Source: Roseomonas nitratireducens (GTDB lineage Bacteria; Pseudomonadota; Alphaproteobacteria; Acetobacterales; Acetobacteraceae). From it: 64,000 nucleotides of DNA. Both the position numbers and the translations under genes were made by a program. Positions 26,750 through 35,415 of the stretch are shown one piece after another. Every line of letters begins with the position of its first letter. Position 1 is the first letter of the stretch. The stretch lies in assembly GCF_017813355.1 (NCBI RefSeq), contig NZ_JAGIYZ010000016.1:62001-126000 (forward strand), in the 5' to 3' direction. Below the pieces are notes generated by a model, which saw nothing but the letters and a program-made list of their open reading frames with translations, did no database searches and had not been told where the DNA came from.

Positions 26750-27390
26750 GCCGTCCGAAGCGGATCGCCCTGATCCACGCGCTGCGCCACTCCCCGCCGC
26801 CGATCGAGGCTGCCTTCGCGCGGCTGTGGCCCGGCCAGGTGCTGATGAACCTGCTGGACGACAGCCTCTCGGCGGACCTCGCGCGCGAAGGCGCGCTGAC
26901 GCCGCGCATGACGGAACGCTTCCTGACGCTCGCGCGCTACGCCGCCGGCACGGGGGCGGACGGGATCCTGTTCACCTGCTCGGCCTTCGGCCCCTGCATC
27001 GAGGCCTGCGCGCGCGACCTCGCACCCATGCCCGTGCTCAAGCCGAACGAGGCGATGATCGAGGAAGCGGTGACCAAGGGCACGCGCATCGGCCTGCTCG
27101 TCACCTTCCAGGGCACCATCCCGTCCATGACGCCGGAATTCCCCTCCGGCATCACCGTGGTGCCGAAGGTCGCCGAGGGCGGGCTCGCGGCACTCGATGC
27201 CGGCGACCTCGCCACGCATGACCGTCTGGCGATGGAAGCGGCGCGCGACCTTGCCGATTGCGACGCCATCGCACTCGGCCAGTTCAGCCTGGCGCGCGCG
27301 AAGGGGCTGGTCGAGCAGGTGACGGGCAAGCCCGTGCTGACCACGCCCGACAGCGCCGTGCTGAAGATGAAGCGCCTGCTGGGCGGCTGA
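26746..27390 (+). CDS. Asp/Glu racemase-like protein missing the second catalytic Cys
   Basis: 214 residues of the Asp/Glu/hydantoin racemase superfamily. The first catalytic Cys is in ILFTCSAFGP (Cys78). Where the second Cys is expected (a GC-T motif), the protein has ALGQFS, with Gln at 179. One-Cys members of this fold include arylmalonate decarboxylase and maleate isomerase variants, so racemisation is doubtful. The ATG lies inside the upstream stop (ATGA). A hairpin terminator follows 12 bases after the stop. Confidence 0.82.
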   Translation: MSRPKRIALIHALRHSPPPIEAAFARLWPGQVLMNLLDDSLSADLAREGALTPRMTERFLTLARYAAGTGADGILFTCSAFGPCIEACARDLAPMPVLKPNEAMIEEAVTKGTRIGLLVTFQGTIPSMTPEFPSGITVVPKVAEGGLAALDAGDLATHDRLAMEAARDLADCDAIALGQFSLARAKGLVEQVTGKPVLTTPDSAVLKMKRLLGG

Positions 27391-27402
27391 GGCCGCGCTA
27401 CA

Positions 27403-27442
27403 GCACTATCCGATCAGCCGTTTCCGGCTGGTCGGATAGTGC
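27403..27442. terminator. Bidirectional hairpin terminator
   Basis: Arms GCACTATCCGATCAGCCG and CGGCTGGTCGGATAGTGC, with one T-G pair, enclose a TTTC loop between convergent racemase-like and M48 genes. The core ATCCGATCA recurs in the hairpin at 32390-32435. Confidence 0.75.
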
Positions 27443-27443
27443 T

Positions 27444-28598
27444 CTACCCGCGCGGCCCCCAGGGCGATTTCCCGCTGCCCGGCTGCGCCGGCCCCTGCCA
27501 CCAGGGGCCGCCGGGCGCCGGCGGGGCGGCGGCGGGGCCGATGCGCACCGTCTCGTCCTCCGACACCGATTGCTGCGCCCAGGGCGGGGTCTGGTCCTCC
27601 GCGATCGCCGGCGTCTCGATCGGCCCGGGGTCGCGGCCGCCGGCGAAGCGCACCAGCGCCGCGACGCGATCGGGGATCGGCGGATGCGTCGCCATGAGGG
27701 AGGAGAGCGCGGAATCCGTCGCATCCTCGAGGAACAGCGCGCGCACCTGCGGCGACACGTCCGGCATGTCGGCGCGGCCTTCCACCTTGCGCAGCGCCGA
27801 GATCATCGCATCCGGGTCCGAGGTGAGCTCGACCGCCCCCGCATCGGCGAGGAATTCCCGGTTGCGCGAGAGCATCATCCGCAGCACCGCGGCCAGCCCC
27901 CAGGCCAGCGCGATCATCAGCACGCCGATCAGCGCCGCCGCCCCCGCGTTCCGGGAGTTGCCGTTCACCCGCCAGCCGCTGTCGGAGGAGGATGAGCCCG
28001 CGCGCGCGACGCGCCGCGTGCGCGTCATCATGTCGAAGCCGAGCGAGATGACCCCGACGAAGACCGCCGCGATCAGCCCCAGCCGGGCATCGCCGTTGCG
28101 GATATGGGCGAGTTCATGCGCGAGCACCGCCTGCAGTTCGCGGTCGTCGAGCCCGTCCATCAGCCCGCGCGTGACCGTCACGGACCCGCTGTCGCGCGTC
28201 AGCCCCGCCGCATAGGCATTCAGCGCCGGCGTCTCGATGACGGCCAGCCGCGGCATGCGCATGCCGCGGGAGATGGCGAGGTTCTCGAGCAGGTTCCACA
28301 GCCGCGGTTCCTCCGCCCGCGTCACCGGCCGCGCGCCGGTCGCCCAGTCCAGGATCTTGTTGTGCGCGGCATAGGCGATGGCGAACCAGATGATCGCCGC
28401 CCCCCAGGCCATGACATACAGGCCCGGCAGGTTGCGCAGGGCATTGCCGAAGGCGCGGCCGAGGTCGCGCTGCTCGGACCCGAACACCAGGCCGAGGCCG
28501 AGCGCCATGACCGCGAGCAGCAGCGGGAAGCCCGCCAGCAGCAGCATCGACCGCCAGGCGGTGTTCCAGGCATGGGTGCGCAGGCCGAAGGCCTGCAT
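27444..28598 (-). CDS. M48-family membrane zinc metalloprotease
   Basis: 384 residues. Two N-terminal membrane segments precede the catalytic region with zinc motif HELAH (AVLAHELAHIRNGD). The third ligand Glu is probably in NREFLADAGAVEL. Another hydrophobic hairpin lies between them, as in HtpX. A Pro/Gly-rich tail (about 335-384) follows the domain and may face the cytoplasm. It starts 19 bases after the lemA stop. The lemA-M48 pair is common in bacteria and tied to envelope stress; the exact substrates are unknown. Confidence 0.9.
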   Translation of the reverse strand: MQAFGLRTHAWNTAWRSMLLLAGFPLLLAVMALGLGLVFGSEQRDLGRAFGNALRNLPGLYVMAWGAAIIWFAIAYAAHNKILDWATGARPVTRAEEPRLWNLLENLAISRGMRMPRLAVIETPALNAYAAGLTRDSGSVTVTRGLMDGLDDRELQAVLAHELAHIRNGDARLGLIAAVFVGVISLGFDMMTRTRRVARAGSSSSDSGWRVNGNSRNAGAAALIGVLMIALAWGLAAVLRMMLSRNREFLADAGAVELTSDPDAMISALRKVEGRADMPDVSPQVRALFLEDATDSALSSLMATHPPIPDRVAALVRFAGGRDPGPIETPAIAEDQTPPWAQQSVSEDETVRIGPAAAPPAPGGPWWQGPAQPGSGKSPWGPRG

Positions 28599-28617
28599 GG
28601 CGGCGCCCCCCCGCCCG

Positions 28618-29181
28618 CTAGAAGCGGACCTGCGGCGTCGCCTGCACCGCGGCCCGATCGGCTTCGGGGATCTCGAAGAAGCCGCGCTGCTGGAAGCCCA
28701 TGGACTTCGCGAAGAAGACGGCCGGGATGCTTTCCGTCATCGCGTTGTATTCGGCGACCGACGCATTGTAGAAGCGCCGCGCCGCGGCGAGCTTGTTCTC
28801 GATGTCCGACAATTCGGACTGCAGGCCGAGGAAGTTTTGGTTCGCCTTGAGGTCCGGATAGGCCTCCGACAGGGCGAAAAGCCGGCCGAGCGCCGCACCC
28901 AGCTGGCCTTCCGCGGGGCCCGCGGCGGCAGGCCCCTGCGCCTGGGCGGTGACGGCGGCGTTGCGCGCCTGGATCACGGCATCGAGCGTCGATTTCTCGT
29001 GCGCCGCGTAGCCCTTCACCGTCTCGACGAGGTTGGGGATCAGGTCGTGGCGCTGGTTCAGCTGCACATCGACATCGGACCAGGACTGGCCGGTCGCCTG
29101 CCGCAGCGCGACGAGCCGATTGTAGACCACCACCAGCCAGATGATGAGCACCGCGAGGATGCCGAGGATGACCCATTCCAT
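28618..29181 (-). CDS. lemA: LemA-family protein
   Basis: 187 residues. An N-terminal membrane anchor (MEWVILGILAVLIIWLVVV) is followed by a helical domain with the family hallmarks YNRLVALRQ, SWSDVDVQLNQRHDLIPNLV and IPAVFFAKSMGF. LemA proteins pair genetically with M48 proteases or TPM-domain proteins, and the protease gene is next in the operon. The molecular role is unsettled. Confidence 0.93.
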   Translation of the reverse strand: MEWVILGILAVLIIWLVVVYNRLVALRQATGQSWSDVDVQLNQRHDLIPNLVETVKGYAAHEKSTLDAVIQARNAAVTAQAQGPAAAGPAEGQLGAALGRLFALSEAYPDLKANQNFLGLQSELSDIENKLAAARRFYNASVAEYNAMTESIPAVFFAKSMGFQQRGFFEIPEADRAAVQATPQVRF

Positions 29182-29279
29182 GGTGCTGCGACCTTTTTTG
29201 AGCGACGGGGCGGGACTGTAACGGGCTTTTCGGCGCGCGCGAGAGGCGTCAGGTCACACCCCGCCCTACGCCTCACTCT

Positions 29280-29369
29280 TTCGTGAATTTCGTAACCCCC
29301 ATTGGCTTTGACATTTACGGTCCATTCATTTCTAAGAGAGGTCATGTCAATCCTTCGTGATTGTCGTAA
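29280..29369 (+). promoter_or_regulatory. Promoter and direct repeats ahead of the Tad-like genes
   Basis: TTGACA (29308-29313), 17 bases, then TCTAAG (29331-29336) form a good sigma-70-type promoter. It is flanked by two near-identical 16-mers, TTCGTGAATTTCGTAA at 29280 and TTCGTGATTGTCGTAA at 29354 (14 of 16 match), which may be regulator sites. The region is visibly AT-rich against its surroundings. Confidence 0.5.
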
Positions 29370-30009
29370 TTTTGAGAAGTCTCCGATGCGGCTGCGCTCT
29401 TTCGCGATGACGGCGTCTCGCACCCTGATGGCCCGCCTGCGGCGCCGTCCCGCCCCCGACGCCGCGACCCAGGCCACCGTGCAGCAGCCCCTGCTGCCCC
29501 GCGCCGCCCGCCGCCGCCGCGGCGCCACGGCGGTCGAGCTCGCCCTCGTCGGCGGCCCCTTCTTCGTCCTCATCATCGGCACCATGGAAGCCGCCTGGCA
29601 GCTGGCCACCAGCGCCGCGCTCGACCATGCCGCGCTCAAGGCCAGCCGCTTCGGCGCGACCGGCACCAACAGCATCCCGGACTGGCAGCGCGCCGGCACC
29701 GCCCCGGCCGAACTGCCGAGCTGCCGCTCGACCGGCATCGCCTGGCTCGTCTCCTCCTCAACCGGCGGCCTGATCCGCGCCGGGGCGAACCTCACCGTCA
29801 CCACCGCGACCTGGGGCAATGTCGGCAGCGTGACGGGCAACGGCACGGCGGGGGCGGGCACCGGCGGGCAGATCACCTCCTACAACATCCGCTACCGGCA
29901 GCCCTTCATCACCGGTCCGGTCGCCGCGAGCTTCTGGGGAACGAACGGCTTCACGCACCAGACAACGATCGTGATCAAGAATGAGCCCTTCGAAAACACC
30001 ACCTGCTAG
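29344..30009 (+). CDS. TadE-like pilus-assembly protein
   Basis: 221 residues from the ATG at 29344. A basic N-terminal region precedes the TadE signature RRGATAVELALVGGPFFVLI (about 58-77), a single membrane anchor with a conserved Glu. The rest is an exported Ser/Thr/Gly-rich domain. AGAGAGG precedes this ATG, but the predicted promoter would put the transcription start right at it. In-frame ATGs at 29386 or 29407 are therefore possible instead. TadE/TadF proteins are minor pilins of the Tad/Flp system. It overlaps the next gene by 29 bases. Confidence 0.85.
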   Translation: MSILRDCRNFEKSPMRLRSFAMTASRTLMARLRRRPAPDAATQATVQQPLLPRAARRRRGATAVELALVGGPFFVLIIGTMEAAWQLATSAALDHAALKASRFGATGTNSIPDWQRAGTAPAELPSCRSTGIAWLVSSSTGGLIRAGANLTVTTATWGNVGSVTGNGTAGAGTGGQITSYNIRYRQPFITGPVAASFWGTNGFTHQTTIVIKNEPFENTTC

Positions 30010-30628
30010 GCGCAGCCTTGCCCGGGCGATCGCCGGCCGCCGCGGCGTCGCGGGGTCGGAGCTCGTGCTCATGGCGCCCGTCTTCTTCCTCATCCTGCTG
30101 GCGACGGCGGACCTCGTGCGCGTCTTCCGCGCGCAGATCCGCATGGAGATGATCGCGGTCCAGATCGGCCAGATCGTGTCGCAATGCTCCCGTATCAACG
30201 CGCCCGGCGACACCTCGCAGTTCTGGGGCCATGCCGAGCGGATCGCGGGCGGCGTCGTCGACGTCAATTCGGCGACCGGCGGCGCCATGATCATCACGGC
30301 GATGAGCCGCAACAACGCCACCAGCAACCGCCTGAACTGGCAGATCCGCACCGGCAACAGCAGCACGAACAGCCTGTTCGGCACCGAGGCCGCGCCCACC
30401 CCCACCATCCGCGGCCGCAACAACCAGGCCTTCACCATCCCCGAGAACCAGACCCTGTTCACGACCGAGGTCTACGCGATCGTCGTGCCCTGGCGGATCA
30501 GCGCCGGGCTGATCGGCACCGCCCTGCCGAACACGCTTACCGGCGTGACGATGTTCCTCTCCCGCTCCCCGGAGCCGGGGCGCCTGCAGCAGCGCCCGAC
30601 CAATTCGAACGCGAGGGACTGCACATGA
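29981..30628 (+). CDS. TadE/TadF-like pilus-assembly protein
   Basis: 215 residues. The anchor GVAGSELVLMAPVFFLILLA (about 22-41) carries the conserved Glu of pseudopilin-like Tad proteins, and a soluble domain with several Asn/Thr-rich stretches follows. The start overlaps the preceding gene by 29 bases and the stop overlaps the next start (ATGA), so the three genes are co-translated. Confidence 0.83.
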   Translation: MSPSKTPPARRSLARAIAGRRGVAGSELVLMAPVFFLILLATADLVRVFRAQIRMEMIAVQIGQIVSQCSRINAPGDTSQFWGHAERIAGGVVDVNSATGGAMIITAMSRNNATSNRLNWQIRTGNSSTNSLFGTEAAPTPTIRGRNNQAFTIPENQTLFTTEVYAIVVPWRISAGLIGTALPNTLTGVTMFLSRSPEPGRLQQRPTNSNARDCT

Positions 30629-32385
30629 TGCGCCTGCCGAACCGCCGTGGCGCCATCGCCGCGATCAGCGCCGTGGTCGCTGTCGCGGTGATCGGCTTCG
30701 CCGGCCTGGCCGTCGACCTCACGCGCATCTGGATGGTGAATGCGCGGCTCAAGACCGCGATCGACGCCGCGAGCCTCGTCGCCGCCCGGCAGCTCGCCTT
30801 GCCCGAGGCCGAGCGCAACGCCCAGGTCCAGGCCATCTACTGGGCCAACATTTCGCAGAACGGGCGCAACTTCAACTACATGGGCGCGACCATCGGCGAC
30901 CCGGTGGTCGCGCTGGTCGGCACCAACCGCGTCCAGGTCACCGGCAGCGCGACCGTGCCGACCACGCTTTTCAGCATCATCAACCGCGGCAACACGCCGA
31001 TCGTCGACAGCGCCGTGGCCGAGCGCCAGGGCACCGGGCTCGAGCTCTCGCTCGTGCTCGACGTCACGGGCTCGATGGGCGTGGCCAACATCCAGGCGCT
31101 GCGCACCGCCGCGCGCGACCTGATCGACATCCTCTACGCCGGGGAGGAGCGCCAGCCGAACCTGTGGGTGTCGGTCGTGCCCTATACGGCGGTGGTGAAC
31201 ATCGGCCGCGGACGCGACTCCTGGCTCCAGCCCGGCAGCCTCAACACCACCGACTACCAGCCCACCGTCTGGCGCGGCTGCGTCGAGGCGCGCGTCGGCA
31301 ACAACTACGGCGGCGCCTTCGACGAGACCGAGACGTCGCCGAGCACGGTGCGCTTCCGGCCGCATTTCTGGGCGTCCAACCGCTACGAGTACAGCCGGGA
31401 GGTCGTGAACGGAAACCCGACGGGCAGTTTCTGGGTCCGGCGCGGCAACAACATCATCAGGACCGCGACGCCGCTCGCCACCGACGTGCCGGTCAACCGC
31501 GGCGACAACCCCTGGATCCCCGGTCCCGGCGGCAACGTCGTCTCGAACGCGACCGCGGCCTGGAACGACGCGGTGTGGGAACCGAACCCCGAGGCCCCGG
31601 GGACGGACAACGAGGACGCCGCGCGCGGCAACGAGGCGCGCGGCCCCAACCTCGGCTGCCCGCGCGCGGTCCTGCCGCTGACGCGCGACCGCACGCCGAT
31701 CCTCGCCCAGATCGACGCGCTGCGGCACACCCATCGCGGCGGCACCATGGCCAATCTCGGCCTGCAGCTCGGCTGGGGGACGCTCTCCCCGCTCTGGCGC
31801 GCCGACTGGGCGCTGACCGAGCAGCGCGAGGGCCAGCAGCTGCCGCTCGACTACGGCACGCGCGCCATGACCAAGGCGATCGTGCTGATGACGGATGGCG
31901 AGAACAACTGGTTCGACTTCCCGGACGGCGCGCCCGGCCGCTGCAACACGACGGGCGGCACGCCGCGCTGCGTGACCAACAACCCTGCCGTCGCCACCCT
32001 GCCCACCCCCGCGGACTGGCCCTGGCGCACCGTCGGCGGCGGCGGCGCGCACATCACGAACGACGATGCCGACCGCACAGCCTACGGGCGCCTGTCCGAG
32101 GAGCGGCTCGGCACGAACATCAACAACAACGCCCAGGGAACTGCCGAGATCAACGCGCGCATGGCGCGCTTGTGCACGGCGATCCGCGCCCGGGGGATCA
32201 CGATCTATACGATCGTCTTCGACCCGAACAACAACCTCCCGACGGCGACGCAGGACCTGTATCGCAACTGCGCGACCGACCCGCGCGAGAACTTCGGCTA
32301 CTTCCGCAGCCCCACCCGCGACGCTCTCAACCTTGCCTTCCGCACCATCGCGGGACAGCTCGCGAGCCTGCGGCTGGTGCAGTAG
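30625..32385 (+). CDS. TadG-like protein with von Willebrand A domain
   Basis: 586 residues. An N-terminal anchor (RRGAIAAISAVVAVAVIGFAG) and the AVDLTRIWMVNARLKTAIDA region are typical of TadG. A vWA domain has the MIDAS motif DVTGS (in LVLDVTGSMG), with the later Thr in GGTMANLGL and Asp in LMTDGENN. The vWA fold is interrupted by a long insert between the first motif and these. It is likely a surface or periplasmic pilus-associated adhesin. The usual Tad machinery (TadA ATPase, CpaB, RcpA) is not in the window. ATGATG allows a start at 30628 as well. Confidence 0.87.
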   Translation: MMRLPNRRGAIAAISAVVAVAVIGFAGLAVDLTRIWMVNARLKTAIDAASLVAARQLALPEAERNAQVQAIYWANISQNGRNFNYMGATIGDPVVALVGTNRVQVTGSATVPTTLFSIINRGNTPIVDSAVAERQGTGLELSLVLDVTGSMGVANIQALRTAARDLIDILYAGEERQPNLWVSVVPYTAVVNIGRGRDSWLQPGSLNTTDYQPTVWRGCVEARVGNNYGGAFDETETSPSTVRFRPHFWASNRYEYSREVVNGNPTGSFWVRRGNNIIRTATPLATDVPVNRGDNPWIPGPGGNVVSNATAAWNDAVWEPNPEAPGTDNEDAARGNEARGPNLGCPRAVLPLTRDRTPILAQIDALRHTHRGGTMANLGLQLGWGTLSPLWRADWALTEQREGQQLPLDYGTRAMTKAIVLMTDGENNWFDFPDGAPGRCNTTGGTPRCVTNNPAVATLPTPADWPWRTVGGGGAHITNDDADRTAYGRLSEERLGTNINNNAQGTAEINARMARLCTAIRARGITIYTIVFDPNNNLPTATQDLYRNCATDPRENFGYFRSPTRDALNLAFRTIAGQLASLRLVQ

Positions 32386-32389
32386 CCCC

Positions 32390-32435
32390 GCGCGACCATC
32401 CGATCACGCCGGATCAGCGTGATCGGATGTCGCGC
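32390..32435. terminator. Bidirectional hairpin terminator
   Basis: Stem GCGCGAC/GTCGCGC continues after one bulged C into ATCCGATCACGC/GCGTGATCGGAT around a 7-base loop. It lies between the convergent tadG-like and sensor kinase genes and shares the ATCCGATCA core with the hairpin at 27403. Confidence 0.7.
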
Positions 32436-32490
32436 CGCGGACTGGCGCAGGACATCCGGCCGGCCCATTCCCGGCCGATCGGAGATCGCT

Positions 32491-33837
32491 CTAGACCGGC
32501 AGGCTCGCCATCGCCGCGAGCCCGCCGCCCGGCCGGTTGCGCAGCACCACGTCCCCGCCATGCGCGCGCAGGATGTTGCGCGTGATGGTCAGGCCGAGCC
32601 CCGTGCCGCCCGTCTCCCGGTTGCGGCTGCCTTCCAGCCGCCGGAAGGGCGCGAAGACCGCCTCCAGCTCGCCCTCGGGGATGCCCGGCCCGTCATCCTC
32701 CACCGTCAGGCGCACGATCCCGGCCTCGGGCGGCGCCAGCACCAGCCGCGCCGCACCACCATAGGCCAGCGCATTGCCCACCAGGTTCGCCAGCGCGCGC
32801 TTCAGCGCGACCGGCCGCGCGCGGACCACCAGCCGGTCCGGCCCGGCATAGGAGATGCTGTCCGCCTTGTCGGGCTCGGCATCCGTCGCCTCGTCCGCCA
32901 CCGTGCGGCACAGCGCGGCGAGGTCGATCGGCGAGGCCGGTTCCGCCGCCGCGTCGTCGCGCGCGAAGGCGAGCGTCGCCGCGATCATCCGCTCCATCTC
33001 GTCGAGGTCGGCCAGCATCTTCCGCCGCTGCTCGTCGTCGTCCATGAACTCGGCGCGCAGCCGCAGCCGCGTGATCGGCGTGCGCAGGTCGTGCCCGATC
33101 GCGGCCAGCATCTGCGTCCGGTCGGCGACGAAGCGGCGGATGCGCTCGGCCATCAGGTTGAAGGCGCGCGCGGCGGTCGCGACCTCCGACGGCCCGCTTT
33201 CGGGCAGAGGCGTCGCGTTCACGTCGCGCCCCAGCCGGTCGGCGGCTTCGGCCAGCAGGCGTACCGGGCGCATCAGCCGCGTCACCGCCCAGATGATCAG
33301 CAGCACGGCCGCGATCGTCATCACCGCGAAGGCGGCGAGGAAGGTCCCCGAATGCCATGGCCGCGGCGGCGGCATGCTGACGCGGATATTGACCCATTCC
33401 CCATCGGGCAGGCGCAGCGCCGCCGCGAAGCCGCCCGGCGGCAGCGCGCCGATCCGCGCTTCCCGCGGCCGTAGCCGCGGCGGGCCGCTGTTCACCAAAT
33501 CGAGCCGGAACAGCCGCATCACCTCCGGCGGCGGCAGCGGCGCGCCCAGCCGCACCGCCGGGTCCCGGTCGAGATCCACCGTCAGCCCGTCCGGCAGGTC
33601 GAGATCGCCCAGCATCTGCGCCCGCCGGTCGGGCGGGGAGAGCAGCGCCGTGCGCCAGGCGCCGAAGGCACGCCCGGCGATCTCCCGCGCATGGATGAAG
33701 CGCTGCAGGTCCACGCGGTCCAGCGCATGGATCGTCAGCCCCGCAGCCTGCACCAGCATCAGCGCGAGGATCAGCCAGAAGGCGGTTCGCCCGCCCAGGC
33801 TCGCGGGCAGCCGGATCCGGCGGCGGGGCTCAGCCAC
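32491..33837 (-). CDS. Two-component sensor histidine kinase (EnvZ-like)
   Basis: About 448 residues. Two membrane segments (TAFWLILALMLVQAAGL, and FLAAFAVMTIAAVLLIIWAV at about 165-185) enclose a periplasmic sensor region. HAMP follows, then the H-box GHDLRTPITRLR, N-box NLVGNALAYG, G1 EDDGPGIPEG and G2 GGTGLGLTI. I chose a GTG at 33837 overlapping the regulator gene's end by 8 bases; a TTG at 33855 would add six residues. The signal is unknown; the adjacent regulator is its evident partner. Confidence 0.9.
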   Translation of the reverse strand: MAEPRRRIRLPASLGGRTAFWLILALMLVQAAGLTIHALDRVDLQRFIHAREIAGRAFGAWRTALLSPPDRRAQMLGDLDLPDGLTVDLDRDPAVRLGAPLPPPEVMRLFRLDLVNSGPPRLRPREARIGALPPGGFAAALRLPDGEWVNIRVSMPPPRPWHSGTFLAAFAVMTIAAVLLIIWAVTRLMRPVRLLAEAADRLGRDVNATPLPESGPSEVATAARAFNLMAERIRRFVADRTQMLAAIGHDLRTPITRLRLRAEFMDDDEQRRKMLADLDEMERMIAATLAFARDDAAAEPASPIDLAALCRTVADEATDAEPDKADSISYAGPDRLVVRARPVALKRALANLVGNALAYGGAARLVLAPPEAGIVRLTVEDDGPGIPEGELEAVFAPFRRLEGSRNRETGGTGLGLTITRNILRAHGGDVVLRNRPGGGLAAMASLPV

Positions 33838-34546
33838 GCTCGACGGTCGCCGCAAGCACGTAGCCGCCGCCGCGCACCGTCTTGATCAGGCTGGGGTTGC
33901 GCCCGTCATCCTCCAGCTTGCGCCGCAGGCGGGAGACGGCGACATCGATCGCCCGGTCGAAGGGCCCCGCCTGCCGGCCGCGCAGCAGGTCCATCAGCAT
34001 GTCGCGCGTCAGCACGCGGTTCGGGCGTTCGACCAGCACCAGCAGCAATTCGTACTCGCCCCCCGTCAGCGACACCTCGGCCCCGTCCGGGTTCAGCAGG
34101 CGCCGCCGCGCCGGTTCCAGCGTCCAGCCGGCGAAGCGGATGATCTTGGCCGGCGGTTCCTTGGCCGGGCCCTCCCCGCTCGCGCGGCGCAGCACGGCGC
34201 GGATGCGGGCGAGCAGCTCGCGCGGGTTGAACGGCTTCGCGACATAGTCGTCCGCGCCCAGTTCGAGCCCCACGATGCGGTCCGTCTCCTCCCCCATCGC
34301 GGTCAGGATCACGATGGGCACGTCCGATTGCGACCGCAGCCAGCGCGCGAAGTCGAGCCCCGGTTCCCCCGGCATCATCAGGTCCAGCACCACGAGGTGG
34401 TACCGCCCGAGCGGCCAGGCCTTGCGCGCTTCGCGCGCGTCGCGCGCGGCGGTCACGCGCATGCCCTGCTTTTCCAGGAAGCGGGAGAGAAGGTCGCGGA
34501 TCTCGCGGTCGTCGTCCACGACCAGGATGTGCGGGGCTGGCTCCAT
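33830..34546 (-). CDS. OmpR-family response regulator
   Basis: 238 residues. The receiver domain has the acidic pocket VVDDD (near residue 10), a phospho-acceptor Asp in VVLDLMMPG, and the conserved Lys in YVAKPFNPREL. The C-terminal winged helix ends RAIDVAVSRLRRKLEDDG and IKTVRGGGYVLA. It is divergent from the glycosylase gene. The same-strand kinase gene overlaps its 3' end. Confidence 0.93.
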   Translation of the reverse strand: MEPAPHILVVDDDREIRDLLSRFLEKQGMRVTAARDAREARKAWPLGRYHLVVLDLMMPGEPGLDFARWLRSQSDVPIVILTAMGEETDRIVGLELGADDYVAKPFNPRELLARIRAVLRRASGEGPAKEPPAKIIRFAGWTLEPARRRLLNPDGAEVSLTGGEYELLLVLVERPNRVLTRDMLMDLLRGRQAGPFDRAIDVAVSRLRRKLEDDGRNPSLIKTVRGGGYVLAATVERG

Positions 34547-34668
34547 GCCTGTTACAATGGGCCCGTTCCGCCGCCGTTCATCGGGGGCAACGCGTATCTT
34601 TCCGTAACCGCCGCCGCCGCTGTTGCCGAGCGTTGCAATCCCGGCCCTTTGCGGGCTTCGTTCGCCGC

Positions 34669-35409
34669 ATGCGCACCCTACCTTCCCGATCACGGACCGA
34701 TGCCCGCCGCCTCCCCCGCGGGCACGGCTTCCCCGAGGCGGCGGGCGCGCTTCCCACGGCGCCCGCCGCCTCACCCCCCGCTCCCGACTGGGCGCGCGAG
34801 GGCATCGCCGAACTCGGCCGCATGGACCCCGACTTCGCCGGCATCGAGCCCCGCGCCGGCCCCCTTCCCTGGCGGCGGCGCGACCCCGGCTTCCCCGGCC
34901 TGCTGCGGACGATCTGCGGGCAGATGATCAGCAACCAGGCCGCGGCCGCGATCTGGGGGCGGCTCTCCGCCCTGCCGGGCGCGCTCGACCCGGCGGGGCT
35001 GCTCGCGCTCGATGACGACGCGCTGCGCGGGGCGGGCCTGTCCCGCCCCAAGGTGTCGCATGTGCGCGCGCTCGCCTCGGCCGTGGTGGAAGGGCGGCTC
35101 GACCTGCCCGCACTGCGCGCCGCGCCCGATGCACAGGCCATCGCCGCCATCGCCGCCATCCCCGGCCTCGGGCCCTGGACGGCGCAGGTCCACCTGCTGT
35201 TCGGCTTCGAACGGCCCGACGTCTTTCCGCCCGGCGACGTCGCGCTCGCGGCGGGGCTGGCGCACCTGAAGAACCTTCCTGAACGGCCGAAGCCGAAGGC
35301 GCTGGTGGAGATCGCGACCGCCTGGTCGCCCTGGCGATCGCTGGCCGCACGGCTGCTCTGGCACCATTGGCGGCACGCGACGGGCCGACCGGCGGGCGAG
35401 GCGGCGTAG
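34669..35409 (+). CDS. DNA-3-methyladenine glycosylase II (AlkA-like, HhH-GPD)
   Basis: About 246 residues. The helix-hairpin-helix segment AAIAAIPGLGPWTAQVHLLF precedes the catalytic Asp in VFPPGDVALAAGL. LLRTICGQMISNQAAAAIW is the typical N-terminal helix pair. It removes alkylated bases from DNA. The N-terminus before about residue 30 is low-complexity Arg/Pro/Ala; ATG at 34669 was used, though a TTG at 34633 is in frame. The single-domain form lacks the N-terminal AlkA_N domain of E. coli AlkA. Confidence 0.87.
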   Translation: MRTLPSRSRTDARRLPRGHGFPEAAGALPTAPAASPPAPDWAREGIAELGRMDPDFAGIEPRAGPLPWRRRDPGFPGLLRTICGQMISNQAAAAIWGRLSALPGALDPAGLLALDDDALRGAGLSRPKVSHVRALASAVVEGRLDLPALRAAPDAQAIAAIAAIPGLGPWTAQVHLLFGFERPDVFPPGDVALAAGLAHLKNLPERPKPKALVEIATAWSPWRSLAARLLWHHWRHATGRPAGEAA

Positions 35410-35415
35410 GAACAT

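Noticed and set aside
26746-27390. Hydroxyproline 2-epimerase for the DapA/HcnABC-like locus
   Set aside because: That epimerase belongs to the proline racemase family; this protein is of the Asp/Glu racemase fold and is 20 kb away.
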